From Cyathus striatus (lineage: Eukaryota; Basidiomycota; Agaricomycetes; Agaricales; Nidulariaceae): a stretch of 64,000 bases of DNA. Of this stretch, positions 43,986-57,100 are shown piece by piece (positions within the stretch are counted from its first letter, which is position 1; every line of letters starts with the position of its first letter). The position numbers and the translations under genes were made by a program. Location: assembly GCA_025738555.1 (NCBI GenBank), contig JAOVFP010000001.1:3906001-3970000 (forward strand), written 5' to 3'. Under the pieces are notes generated by a model. That model did no database searches, was not told where the DNA came from, and saw only the letters and a program-made list of their open reading frames with translations.

Positions 43986-45284
43986 AGATGTGTGGGGAAG
44001 ACTGTGGGGAAGGGTGTGAGTTGAGAGAGGGTAGTCAAGGGACGAGAAATAACATACATAGAGTGGGAGGTGGCTGGGGTGGTGGTGGTGGTAGTGGTGG
44101 TGGCTGCAGGCAAGGAAAGAGTGCGGGTATGAGGCTGGAAGGGGGGAGGAGGAGGGACCAGGCACATGTCAGTTATAAGGACAAAAGAGTGAGACGGCGA
44201 TAACGACGGATGTGAAATGGGACCTACTCCACTCTAGTACCACGATAAGCTAAACAGATATTGACGAGGAAGAACAGAAGCAAGCCTGCCGTATTACTAA
44301 GCATCAAATTCACCGGCATTCATTCCGCTCCGACCTCTCTTGCCTTTCTTCCGCTCTCTTTTTCTTCTTATGTTCATCCGTGCACAGACCAGCTGCGCCT
44401 CTGTGACTCGTTTCCTTTTCTCGCAGACAGTCTGCCAACGTCCAGCTTTGAACTTTCTCATCTGCTCGGCTTACTTAGTGTACTCTTTAGACAGCCACGT
44501 TCACGTACATCCGCATGTCTTCACACCCTGCCCATAAATGTCGAGTCTTGATGTTCCCTCGAAAAAAAAGGGTTGCATGTCCGTTATTTCGCTTAATATC
44601 CAACATCCACGTCCTCTCCTCTGACGTCCTTGTGCTTTTCCCTACCCGTTCACCTGATCATGCGCGGTCTAGACTGTGGAGACATCAACTGTCTCTGCGG
44701 TGGCGGTTGGAGCTGCGAGCGCTAGAGCTGAGCAGAATTGTCCACGAATTATTCGCTATTTTTAAGTATTCGTATCAATGCTGGCCTGAGCCTGGGTAAA
44801 CTCATCAGCGGCGCAGACTTGCGCACGCAGGGCCTGACTCTGAACGGTGCACGTTTCACAGCAGGGGGCTGTTGGACAGCTCGCTCTGATTGGACTTTTA
44901 CTTAACCTCGTTCATCCGCGCATCCGCGCACGTTTCGCTCAATAGCTACAATACTTTATTTCTTGTACTGCACAGGGATGGGGGATGCTGAGATGAAGCG
45001 TCATGTAAGGTGCTGCAGAGCCCTGGGAGTGCGGTAATTGGGGTTTCAGGCTGAAGACGGAGGGCAGAAGGCAGGGAGGAGTCAGGACTGGCGTGCTGGA
45101 CGACGGGGAGAGCGTTCTACGAGGGGACTAGACATCTGAGGCAAATATATAAACACGTGACAGAGTGTCGAGACGCGTCTATAGGATCAGCTCACCCGAC
45201 CAGTCTATCACTTCGGGTAGCTCAAATTATTTCAAAAGACCTTCCTTCTTATCCCCCACCCCATCTTTCTACCACTAACCACCC
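43986..45284. other. Intergenic, F-box and PFK1 promoters
   Basis: Upstream of both the F-box gene (minus) and PFK1 (plus). The open reading through 44165 without ATG is probably 5' UTR. The right half carries the PFK1 core promoter described separately; pyrimidine-rich sequence precedes the PFK1 ATG. Confidence 0.6.
45146..45159 (+). promoter_or_regulatory. TATA box joined to an E-box (CACGTG) upstream of PFK1
   Basis: TATATAAA at 45146-45153 is followed directly by CACGTG at 45154-45159, about 130 bp before the PFK1 ATG. CACGTG is the binding word of fungal bHLH factors (for example Sre1/Cbf1/Tye7 types), which often control glycolytic genes. Confidence 0.6.
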
Positions 45285-48200
45285 ATGAAGATTGCCATTC
45301 TCACCTCCGGTGGCGACAGCGCTGGCATGAACGCTGTCGTCCGTTCAGTAGTCAAGGCCGGTATTCTCAAGTATGTCTTACCTAGCCCCCCTGAACGCAT
45401 CTGACACCCTATTCTAGGGGATGCGAAATGTATGTCGTCCGCGAAGGCTACGAGGGCCTTGTACGCGGAAACACAGACGCCGCAGAGCAGCAGGCAAAGA
45501 TGGTCAACGCAGAAGCCGAAAAGGAAGTCGAGACCGAGGCGACCAAGCCCGGTCTTTCCCAATACAATCTCGACACCAATCTCTTGCACAACCTACGCTT
45601 TGGGGACGGTGAGCTCTTGAAGGACGGCACCAGTGAATACGTCGGGGGACGCACTCTCAAGGGCCGGTACATCGTCCGTGTAGGATGGGACGATGTCCGC
45701 GGCTGGTTTGCCCAGGTGCGTATCTCGTCTCAACTTGCTCTCATTGGCCATTCGCCGTCGGCCGACGACGGACGGAGGTACTGATACATCTCCATTTTGG
45801 GACGCTTAGGGAGGAACACTGATTGGTACCGCGCGTTCAGCAAAGTTCAGGACGAGAGAAGGCCGTCTGGAAGGTGCACACAATTTGATCAAGGAGGGCA
45901 TTGACGCACTAGTCGTGTGTGGAGGTGATGGATCTCTTACGGGTGCCGATGTGTTCAGAGCAGAATGGCCTTCACTTGTGAATGACCTCCATGCAGAATG
46001 TGAGTTGATGTCTATCGTTAATCATTCCTTCCTCATCCTTATATGTGTGCCACCATAAAGCAAAGATTACTGATGCTCAGAAAGAGGCCTATGCACACCT
46101 CAAGATCGTCGGTCTCGTTGGTTCGATAGACAACGACATGTGTATGACTGATTTGACTATCGGAGCACCAACTGCCTTACAGAGGATATGCGAGGCCATT
46201 GATAACATTAACTCCACCGCTTATTCCCACTCGAGAGCCTTCGTCCTTGAGGTTATGGGAAGAGATTGCGGTTGGCTCGCGTTGTTCGCCGGCGTTGCGT
46301 AAGTAACATCTGTTGTTTCTGTAATTCAGACCAAAGCTAACGTAAATTGTACAGTGGTGGAGCTGATTTCATTTTCATTCCCGAGCGTCCCCCAAAAACT
46401 ATGCCGTGGGAAGATGAAATGTGCGAGGAGATTAAACGCGTCAGTACTTCTCCATTCTTAATTCCGATTTTGTAACCTTCTGCGCTATGCTGTGTAGGCC
46501 CGCACAGTGGGCAAACGCAAGACAATCGTCATTGTCGCCGAAGGGGCACACGATTGCGAACTCAATCCTATCCATGCTGACTACGTCAAGACAGTCCTCT
46601 CAGAGCGACTGGGACTTGATACTCGCGTCACCACACTCGGTCATACACAACGCGGCGGCAGTCCGTGCGCGTTCGATCGTATTCTGGTATGTCTCATGCG
46701 CGACTATAATGGAGGTTCAGCAATAACGTACATTTTGAAATGTAGCCAACGCTGCAAGGTGTGGAAGCCGTCGAAGCACTTATGGAAGCTAAACCCGGCA
46801 CACCATCCTATATGATCGGTGTTCAAGAGAACAAGATCACACGAGTACCTCTGATGGAGGCCGTGCAAATGGTTTGATCCGTTCATGCTTTTCGTCGTCG
46901 TTATCGTGTTTGACATTACTGTATTTCCCAATTTAGACGCGCGATGTCAGCAAGGCAATGAGAGAGAAGGATTTTGAGAAGGCTCTTTCATTGCGTGGGC
47001 CAGAGTTTATCGAACAGCTTGAAGGATTCTATATGACCTCGGAGCTGATGCTGGAAGGGGACGAGGAGCAGAAATTGCCAAAAGAATTGGTGAGTGAGAC
47101 TCTTAAATGGAGCTTTAGAATGCGAACTCATCGAATTTACAGAGAATGCGTGTCGGAATCATTCAGTGAGTAACTAAAACCTGATGTAAAGTTATAGATC
47201 CAACTTTATATCTGTGTAGTATGGGTGCCCCTGCTGGAGGCATGAATGCTGCTACTCGTGCTGCAGTGAGATACTGTATCCGTCAAGGGCATACACCCCT
47301 TACAGTTCACAATGGTTTCCGCGGCTTACTCGACGACAATGTCGACGAACCCTCTTGGCTCGGTGTCGACGCCTGGGCTGCCCGCGGTGGCTCTGAACTC
47401 GGAACCAATCGAGCCCTTCCATCCATCGACCTCGGCGCGGTCGCTTCTAAATTCCAAAAATTCAACTTCGATGGCTTACTCCTCATTGGTGGATTCGAGG
47501 CTTTTAGCGCATTGCTAATTTTGGAAGAGGGTAGGAAATATTACCCTGCGTTCCATATTCCCATGGTACACCTCCCTGCTACGATTAGCAACAATGTACC
47601 GGTGACGGAATACAGTTTGGGAAGTGACACGAGTTTAAATGCACTCGTGGATGCTTGCGACGCAATTAAACAAAGTGCAAGTGCAAGCAGGGATCGTGTA
47701 TTTGTTGTTGAGACACAGGGTGGCAAGTGCGGATATATTGCTACCATGGGCGCTTTGGCGGTGTGTTCAGGTTTTCAGTGATATCGCACTTTTACTCACC
47801 ATTCATCCAACAGACGGGCGCCAGTTTAGTTTACACTCCTGAAGAAGGTGTTAACCTTGATATGCTCAGGAAAGATGTTCGCTTCCTCAAGACACGCTAC
47901 AGCTTGGATCCTCCAGGAAAAAGTGAAGGTCGACTTGTCATCAGGTATGCTATATTCCGGAATTCTGGAATTGCGGCTCCTAACCAGTATACAGGAGCGA
48001 AGCTTCGTCAAGCGTCTATTCGACATCAGTTATCACAAAGATGTTACAAGAAGAAGGTGGATCCCTCTTTGATGCCCGTTCAGCTTCCTTGGGACATACC
48101 CTTCAAGGAGGCATTCCCTCTCCCATGGATCGTGCTCGTGCCGTGCGTTTGTCACTTAAGTGCATGTCGTTCATGGAGAGGCATCATCAGGCAATCCTCC

Positions 48201-48445
48201 AACAACCTGCTCATAAGAGCAAGCACGCTCCTCCTGAGTCTGCAGCAGTCATCACCATCCAGTCAAGTTCAGTGAAATGGGTTCCTGTGCAAGAGATGGT
48301 ACAGCATGCCGACATGGCGAACAGACGAGGAAAAGAGCCCTGGTGGAAGGATGTAAAGGAGCTGGTGGAGGCAATGGTTGGGCGTCCTCAATTTTTGGGG
48401 ATGCACAAAGCCGAGCTTCATGCCAGTGAGTTTGCTAGGATTTGA
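45285..48445 (+). CDS. PFK1: ATP-dependent 6-phosphofructokinase
   Basis: Glycolytic enzyme phosphorylating fructose 6-phosphate to fructose 1,6-bisphosphate. It starts directly with the N-half ATP-site motif [20 protein letters not shown], so it lacks the roughly 200-residue N-terminal extension of yeast Pfk1/Pfk2. The catalytic half includes [36 protein letters not shown] (GSIDND with the catalytic Asp), [26 protein letters not shown] and [14 protein letters not shown]. The regulatory C-half begins [18 protein letters not shown] and has [39 protein letters not shown] and [20 protein letters not shown]. The splice at about 47946-47993 yields [20 protein letters not shown], restoring the expected sequence. 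It ends HASEFARI. About 13 exons. Confidence 0.95.
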
Positions 48446-48805
48446 TCCAAGAGGTAAAATGAGATCTCAAATGACAAATGCTCAATGTGATTGTATAGAA
48501 TTGTGAACATATTTCCAACATATTTCACTTGTACTACGTAGGTAGAGGATTGATGAACGCGCCACCTTTGTACATGAGAAGATACTGTGGTATTAGACTT
48601 GGGACGAGAATGTATCATATGGACATACTATTACAGGAGTTGTAATGTTTGTGGGCGAGGCTGTAGTTATACACTGACAGTACAACTGCTTATTCTTCTG
48701 TTTTACTCAGTTGAAACGCGTTATGATTTTCACGTGACGTGACAATATACCCTTTAATTTATCTTGAATTTATCGCAGGAATTTATCGCAGGAATTAATA
48801 CCAGC
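48446..48805. other. Intergenic, PFK1 3' end and WSS1 promoter
   Basis: Contains CACGTG at 48731-48736 followed by a further CGTGAC, and an exact tandem pair of a 13-bp word at 48766-48791, just before the WSS1 start. Confidence 0.6.
48766..48791 (+). repeat. Tandem 13-bp duplication before WSS1
   Basis: GAATTTATCGCAG occurs twice in a row, ending 14 bp before the start codon. The frame is open through it, but I see no ATG there, so it is probably 5' UTR. Confidence 0.8.
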
Positions 48806-50810
48806 ATGGTTCATCATCGACTGAATGAAAAAGAGTCAAATCCAAATCCACATATTAACTTCATCACTGCTCTTCCTTCATATGACCCCTCCGAGCAAGA
48901 GAGCGCACGCCAACTTCTGCGTGCACTGGCTGCACAAGTCAGACCTGTTATGAAGTCGCATGGTTTTGAAGTAAATAGCTTTGAGGAGGTGCGTTTATAT
49001 CATGCTTGACTCCGGGAGACTGAACTGGCACATTGCAGTATGAGCACAATCAAGTATTTCTCGGAAGGAACTGGAATAGTGGAGAGACAGTTGGTGCGGT
49101 TCATGTCTGTCATCTTCTTCCGTCTCACTAAATCCATCAGAAATCGTCCTTCGAGGCGCAGGTGGCATGTTTTACCCAACCTCCATGCTTATGAGCACGC
49201 TGTGTCATGAGGTTTGTTGTTGGTTAATGGGTTTCTGAGCGGCGTTACTATAACTGAGTCTTACACGGGCCCTAGCTTGCACATATCAAGGTAATGAACT
49301 TGTCCATGTATCCGGTAATTCACGCTTAATCTATATAGCATATGAATCATGGGCCGGCATTCCAAGAATTATGGAGTCGACTTCGCACAGAGGTTCGCCA
49401 GTTGCAGGATAAAGGATATTACGGGGATGGTAAGTAGCTTGTCCATTACCTTCCGTTAGGTCCTTTTCACGTTCATCATCTAGGTTACTGGTCTTCAGGT
49501 ACACGTCTTGCCGACTCTGCACGGGTAGATGGAGAAGGGATCGAAGCCACTGACATCCCCGAATATATGGTTATAGAATTATTCTTCTCTGATTCTATTA
49601 TTCTCATAAAGATTCTTTTTCAAGTGCGGAGGTGCACATACTCGAACTCGACCTACTTCAGTCCGGCGTCGTCGTGGGCCGACAGGTAAACGGCGTGAGG
49701 TCGTGCCTTCTCTCCATACAGGGCGTCAAACGGCACGGAAAAAGAAGGCCGGCTCTCGAGTTACCTCGAAGTATGCTTTCTCAGGTGAGGGAAACACTTT
49801 AGCGGATGGAATGGATGATGCGAAAGGGAAGGGAAAAGGAAGGCAAGCTGCAAGGTGTGTTAGTCTTCTCTTTTCTACCGAGCTTTCAACATTTTACGAA
49901 ATTTGCACAAGCAAACGTGCTCGTGAAGAAAGGGCACTTGCTGTAGAGAAGCGATTACAAGCATTACAAGCGCAAGCCCGAGGTGCGATATAGCTGATTC
50001 CTACCGGGTTTATACTTACATGTATTTATACATTATCTAGGATCACAACCTTCCACTTCAAGGGCTTCGTCAGACCAAGAGGGAGATTCTGATGATGAAG
50101 TGGAAATTGTGGGTGAAACTAACGATGAGAGACGGGAACGTCTTCTCTCTTCAACGCAAGGAGAGAACCTAAACAGCCTCAAGTTCGGATCGTGGACAGA
50201 TTTTGATCATGATTTCAATTTCTCTACCATACCCGAACGAGAACGAGATGATTCTTGCCATGTCTCGGTTGCCTCTGGATCAACAGTCACAGATGGATCT
50301 GCTTTCTTGAGCCATGAGAAGGAAGCAGAACAAACGAAACCAGGTTACAACATTTTTAACTCGTTCTTGAACGGCATTCATTGCTAATCAAAACATTCTT
50401 CAGTGGAGGGCTCACGAGCGAGGAAACTTGCGTACTCATCTACACCTTCTGTTTTCACAGGAAAGAGAGGCCTGGCTTCACTTGCAAAGTCTGAGATTGA
50501 TTCACGGAAGAAAGAATTACTGGGCATGGCACCAGTGAAGGGAGGGGGTCGAACACTAGGTGGCTCCCTACAAATACCAACGTCGGAAGGTTTGCTTGGA
50601 GCTCCCTTGAGAATAAAACCTCAACCATCAACACCATTGGAAGCAGAATGGAATTGTCTTGTTTGTACATTGTAAGTTTACAAAGACTTGTAACCATTTA
50701 CATACGCGAGCTCGCTCATTTCCGTTTTATTTAGAAAGAACCAACCTCGGCATCTGGCTTGCTCGGCATGTTCTACTGTCCGTGGTGAATCTACAATGTC
50801 AACGTCATAG
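48806..50810 (+). CDS. WSS1: WLM-domain DNA-protein crosslink protease (Wss1/SPRTN type)
   Basis: DNA-dependent metalloprotease that cleaves proteins crosslinked to DNA. It starts MVHHRLNEKESNPNPHINFI. The N-terminal WLM domain reads LLRALAAQVRPVMKSHGFEV, YEHNQVFLGRNWNSGETV and IVLRG, then the zinc site HELAHIKHMNHGPAF (HExxHxxxxxH). KGYYGDGYWSSGTRLADSAR follows. The middle is basic (TGRQTARKKKAGSR) and contains acidic clusters with DDEVEIVGETNDE, which resembles a SUMO-interacting motif (EIVG flanked by acids); that reading is an inference. The C-terminus carries a RanBP2-type zinc finger: WNCLVCTLKNQPRHLACSAC (C-x2-C-x10-C-x2-C), built across an intron at about 50670-50735. It ends STMSTS at 50810. 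Confidence 0.92.
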
Positions 50811-51171
50811 AACCGTAGCAAGGTTGAATGGTATCCTAACATCGATCTAGGTTATTATACTATTAAGTAGAAGGTTTAGCCTTTTATTATATCATGATAC
50901 TGAGGCATTTTGCTGATAAACATCCGAATGAATTGATTCCTATAAGAATGAGAGTGATAATGACTAGTTGATAGGAGTAGAATTAATCAAGAAGATTTGT
51001 AATGTGTTTCCAACCAAGTCCAAGAAATATGGAGGGTGAATTAGCACAGGATTGCAGTAGAAATGGTAGAAACAAGCATCTGGATATAAGGTCATGAAAA
51101 TGGTCGTGAAAAGAGAAGATCGTAATAAAGAAAATAAAATGAGATTTGTCTCAAGTAAGGATCACTGTAGA
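50811..51171. other. Intergenic, convergent 3' ends
   Basis: AT-rich 3' flanks of WSS1 and of the large minus-strand CAAX protein. No gene seen. Confidence 0.6.
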
Positions 51172-54100
51172 TCACATAATAACACACCACCTTCCTCTTT
51201 TCTTCTCTTTTTCGGTTTCTTCAGCTTCGGTTGCATTATCATCTGGGACTGTAGAACTTTCTGAGGCTGAATCAGGGACAATATCGGACACGTCGTCCGT
51301 CGGAACAGCCTTGGAAGATGTAAATTCGCCTTGAGCAACTTCTAAAGAAGTTCTTCCTTCATGCGGAACCTTGGGAGAGGGTGAGAACCATCCGCCTGGG
51401 AAGAATCGAGAAGACGTAGTGGATTCTAGTCTCTTGCGTACGGTATTAGTGGATTCAGCGACGGCGCTAGTGGTTTCGGAAACAGTATTTTCGTCCACGG
51501 AAGGAAGGGTGGAAACGCTAGATCTATAACGAATTTCAGAAAATTTAGTCTGACGAAGATCGAGTACTCACTCCATAGCTACTTCAGCAGCCTGCGGGAA
51601 TGGAGTTTGCTCTTCAATAATGTTGTGCTTAGGAACGTTTTCCATGGCATCAGCTTCTTTTGCTTCAGCAACAGGAATAGCCACGACGGATGTAGCTGCC
51701 ACCTCTGCTTGAATGTTAGTGGTAGCCTAGAAGGATATGACGTGAGATGGGATTGCCAAAAAGCTGAATTCTCTAACCTTGACGCCAATATCGATTGGGT
51801 TGTCGAGACCTGCCGGTGATTTCGCGGAAGATGCAGGTCCTTGACTAGTGACAGAGTAGCTTGGAGTCCAAGGACTCTTAGGGCGCTCTGGTGCTGATTC
51901 CATGACTGTAACGAGCTGTACACACACGTGAGAACATGGTAATTGAAGTAAGATAGATTCCAACCTTATCGTCAGGAGTTACGACAACAACGGGTGTAGT
52001 TGACTTGTCAACGACTTCATCTGTACCTTCAAGGTCAGTATTAGAAGACTCAGTAGCGCCTACTTCTGGCTCATTCTCAGTTTCGCCCGCACTTAGAGAT
52101 TTGACTTCGGGTAAAGGACTACCCTGCCTGCTGACAGAGTAAGAAGGGACCCATGAAGTTGAAACAAGTTGTTCCTTGGTATCAGAGTCGAGCGAGCGCG
52201 TTGACCCTAGTTCCTCTAAAGCAGAAATCTGATCGCCAACATACATATGTTAACTTATAAGCAAAGAAAAGAAGCACAATTACCTCATTTGCATCGGCAC
52301 CAACAATTGGTGCGACTTCCGATGCTTCAGATGATTCGGGGGCAGGAACAGAAGACTCCGTGGCTTCAGTAACGTCGCAGGCAGATGCGTTCTCGTCCTC
52401 TGCTACAGAAACAGAAACAGGCAGCTCCTGTGATTTCGGAAGAGGGCTGCCCTGGCGGCTAACAGAATAAGAGGGAACCCAAATAGCAGCTTGTTCTTGA
52501 CTTTCTGCAGGCTCTGCGGTCTCCTCGCACCCCTTCGCCTTGAGAAGGGGGCTGGAATAAGAGGGAATGGAGACAGGTGCTGTCTCTTCTATACTTCCAG
52601 AGGCGTTTTCGTCTATTGTATGCATTAACTTGAGTGACAATTAGTTCATCATGCAAGTAGTGGAAAACTAACGAACGTACAACAGAAGTTTCACCAGCGA
52701 GCTCTTTGATCAATTCAGGTTCGGGTTCAATAATAGAAGGTCCAGCAACTATCTCAGGATGGTTTTGAATCGCAAAGCGATTCTCATCTTCTTCCAGAAT
52801 TCCCTCCGCACCTTGCTCAATAACCACATCCTTTTCGGTACCATCATCCATAGTAGCAGCCTCATCACTCTGGATGTCTGGGAACTCAGGCACATAAGGT
52901 TCTTGCACTGCTGGTGCAAATAATGAGGGTGAATGCTTAGATTCGGCAGGCTTGGAAACGTTGGTGGCTGGAAGTTCAGGATTTTCGGCGAATTCAATTT
53001 CGCTTACATCTGGGATATCTTCATCGCGGACAGCACCATCACTGGAATCGACGTTAGCCGCAACAAGTAATGGACTACCTTGACTATGAACAGAATACGA
53101 TGGTGTCCAAGGTCGAGGAGGGGTAAGGCTTGCTTCAACTTCCGAAAGCTCTGTAGATACCTGTATCGCAGTCAGCATCGATTGAGTAGACAGATAAAGT
53201 ATTTTACCATGGTTGACTTATCGCCCATGTCCTCATACTTCACATCATCAGTCGTAATCACAGGAACAGAAATACTATTTGTTTCAACGTCTGCAATTTC
53301 GACTTCCAGTACAGGTGAGATGCTTCTTCCCACGGTAGTAACCTGGAACGACGGTGTCCAAGGACGAGCACTGCTCCCAGTGGCTGAGGTAACATCTGTA
53401 ATTAGAGAAGGCTAATAATATTTGTTAGACAAGAAGAAGTGGGTATACGAGCCACCTACAGTGTCAATTTCAGCGCTATCCACTACATCAGTATTGATGG
53501 CAATGGTAGGTTTCTCTACAAAGAGAGATGCAGTTTGAACGTCATTTTGATGCTCGGAAACCTGCGACTCAGACTCTTCAAATGTATCTGTAGAAAATTT
53601 GATGATTTCTGCCTCAGGCTCCTCGCCCATGGGTTGGGCAGATAATTCTTCTTTGAATTCCTCAGTAGTTATCTCGGCCACTGGAACAGGCTCCTCATTA
53701 GGTTCCACAGTAACCATCTCAGCGGCTGGTACTGTCTCTTCCTTATGTTCTTCGAAGGCATACACAGTAGCATCTTCAACTTCAGCTGGAGCATGCTCTT
53801 CCTCTTCTTTACCAAGTTCCTCAGTAGCCGGCTCAACAGATAGCCCCGTATCTTCCTGGAGATCTTCTACTTCAGCCAGAACCGGCTCTTCTATAGGTTC
53901 CGAAGTAGTCAACTCGATGGCGGGCACGGCATCTTTGGGATCCTCGAACGTAGATTCAACATTACCTTCAACTTCAGCGGGAACCGACTCGACGGCTAGT
54001 ACAGCATCTTCTACGATCTCCACCTCTCTTTGGAATTCCTCTGCTGAAATGACCTCATCTGTAGGGTCCAAACCTCCGGGCTCCTCAACAGCAGATTCAA

Positions 54101-57100
54101 CGTCGCCTTCAACGTCGGCGGGCGCTGACAGGTCCGTAGAATCCTCAGTAGCAAACTTGATGGCCGGTACGGCGTCTTCTGTGACCTCGACCTCTCGTTG
54201 GAGCCTCATGGCTGAAACAGCCTCTTCGATAGGTTCTAAAGTGGTCGAATTGATAGTAGATACGGCATCTTCTTCAAGCTGCTCGAAATCAGATTCGCCA
54301 GTGCCTTCCAATTCGGCAGGAACCGGCTCTCCTGAAAATTCCTCAGCAGATGACTCGACAACTGGTGTGGCGTCTTCTGTCACCTCGGTTTCTCCTTGGG
54401 GCTCCTCGACAGTGAGCTTAACAGCTGAAACAGTCTCTTCGGTAGGTTCCAAAGTAGTCATATCGAAAACGGGCACGGCTTTTTCTTCAGGCTCCTCAAA
54501 GGTAAATTCGATAGCACCTTCAGCTTCAGCGGGAATTAGTTCTTCTGTAAGTTCATCGGTAGCCTCAACAGCTGGTACAGCGTCTTCCAGAACCTTGAAT
54601 TCTCCTTGGGGCTCCTCAGTCGAAACAGTCTCATCGGCAGGTTCCAAATCGTCTTTGGGCTCCTCGAAAGCAGATTCAATAACGCCTTCAGCTTCATCGG
54701 AAACTATTTCTTCTGAAGATTCATCGACAGTCGAATCGACAGCTGGTATAACTTCTTCTTGGGACTCCTCATCAACCAGATAAACAGTAGAGGTACGTTC
54801 GAAAGTAGTCGATTCGATAGCGGGGATGGATTCTTCAGGCTCTTCGAAGGTAGATTCGTTAGTGTGTTCAACTTCGGCGGGAACTGACTCGTTCGCAGAG
54901 TCTTCAGGAGCTAGCTCAACAACTGAGCCAGCCTCTTCGGTAAGTTCTAAGATAGTTAATTTGCTAACTGGCACAGCCTCTTCTTTAGAGGCCTGGTAGG
55001 TAGATTCGATAGAACCTGCAGCTTCAGCAGGAGCTAGCTCTTCTGTAGAGTCCTCGGTGGTGAAATCGACAGCTGGTGCAGTTTGTTCTTGGGAGTCCAT
55101 ATCAACCGGCTCAACAACTGGAACAGCCTCTTCTGCAGATATCTCAGTAGTAAACTCGTCAACTCGTGCCGCTTCTTCGAACTCCTCGAAAGCTGATTCA
55201 ACAATGCCTCCAACTTCGGCGGAAACTGATTCTTCTGCAAGTTTCTCAGGAGTCGACTCGGCAGTTAGCACGGCATCTTCCAGAACCTCGACTTCTCCTT
55301 GGGTCTCTTCAGCAGTTGGTTCAACGGCTAAAACGGCCTCTTTGGTATGTTCCAAAGCGGTTGGTTCGACAGCGAACACAGATTCTTCTGGCTCCTCGAA
55401 GGCGGATTCAATAGCGCCTTCGACCTCAGCTGAGAGGGTCTCTTCTACAGATTCCTCTGGTGCAACTTCTTTGACCTCCTCGAAGGCTGACTCAGCCGCA
55501 CCTTCAACTTTGGTAGGAACTGGTTCTTCTATAGAGTCCTCAGTGGGTAACTCGACTGTTGGTGCAGCGTCTTCTGTGACCCCGACTTCTCCTTGGAGCT
55601 CCTCGACAGCGAGCTCAGCAGCTAAAACTGACTTTTCGGTAGGCTCCAAAGTAGCCGAATCAATAGCGGACACGACTTCACCTTCTGGCTCCTCGAAGGC
55701 TGACTCAAAAGGATCTCCACCGAAGGTAGAAACCAATCCTTCTGTAGGTTCCTCAGTAGCCGACTCAACTGTTAGTACGACGTCTTTGGAAACCACACCC
55801 TCTCCTTGGGGTTTCTCAACATCTGACCCAGCAGCTGGTACAATTTCTTCCTCAGGCTCGTCTTCTCCTTTGGGCGCCTCAGTAGCAGCCTCAGCAACTG
55901 AAACCGCATCCTCGGTAAGTTCCTCGATAGCAGAGAAGATTGATTGGACTGTACCTTCAGCGGAAACTGCCTCTTCAGCAAGTTCTACAATAGTTGACTC
56001 GACAGCTGGCGCCGCTTCTTTAGGTTCCTCGACATCGTCTTGAAATTTAGCTATCTCTTCTGCAGTTTCCTCAGTAATCGTCGAATCGACAGTTAGCATG
56101 ACCTCTTCCGGAGACTCTTCAGTATCCAGCTGAACAACCGGAACAGCTTCTACAGGCTCCTCGGTGATAGACCCGTCGGCTGGTACCGCTTCTTCTTTGG
56201 ACACCTTGAAATCTGATTCCAATGCGCCTTCGACTTCGGCCAGAACCGACTCCTCCGTAAGTTCACCGGTATCCAACTCAACAGCCGACACGGTTTTTTC
56301 GAGCGCGTCCCCCCCTCGGAACACCTCCGTAGCCACTTCAGTAACTGGAACTGGCTCTTTGGTAGGTCCCACAAAAGTCGACTCGAAACTATGAACCGCT
56401 TCTTCTTTAAATTCCTCGAGTGCTGATTCAGCAGTACTTTCAGCTTCGATGGAAACCGACTCTACCATAGGCTCCTCGATAATCGGTTCGACAGTTAATT
56501 GTTCTTCTTTGGTCTCCTCGAAAGCTGCTTCAGCGGCGCTTTCTCCTTCGGTTGAAATCACCAACTCGACAGTTGGGACTGCAGATTCGACGACTTCATC
56601 TTCTGCAGGAAGTAGATCTTCAATCGTCCCCTCAACTGCTGATCCAATAGCGGGCGCTGCTTCAGTAGGTTCCTTGATGGTTGCTCCAACGAGATCTTCG
56701 ACCCCAGTTGAAGCTTGGTCTTCCTGAATATCCACAATAGCTGAATGCACAGCTGACAGCTCTTTCTGTTCGGGCTCCTGGAAGATTGATTCAGTGGCAT
56801 CTTTAACTTCTGCTGCTACTGAAATCTCTTCGTTCTTGAGCTCTAAATCAGGTTCGCTCTCTTCGACCTCTGCGGCAGCCACCAAAATGGGTACATTGAT
56901 ATCTTCTTCTGCTTTTGCAACAGTAGACGCAAGTCCAGCGTCTGTAGTAACGTTTTCAGAGATCTCAGAAGCAATGTTATCATCTGATTCGGCCCCCAAA
57001 TCAACTACGTCCTGTACGGCTTCTGCGGAAGCTTCCTCCAGAACTGGAACAATTACATCCGTGCTGTAAGTTAGGTCTTCATCGACAGCAGCTAGTATCT

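Noticed and set aside
53599..56043. Long Ser/Thr-rich open frames on the plus strand (394 and 328 codons) inside the giant acidic gene
   Set aside because: They are antisense shadows of the repetitive Glu/Val/Ala-rich exon: low-complexity Ser runs, no splice or motif support, while the minus-strand frame runs on for 1,342 codons.
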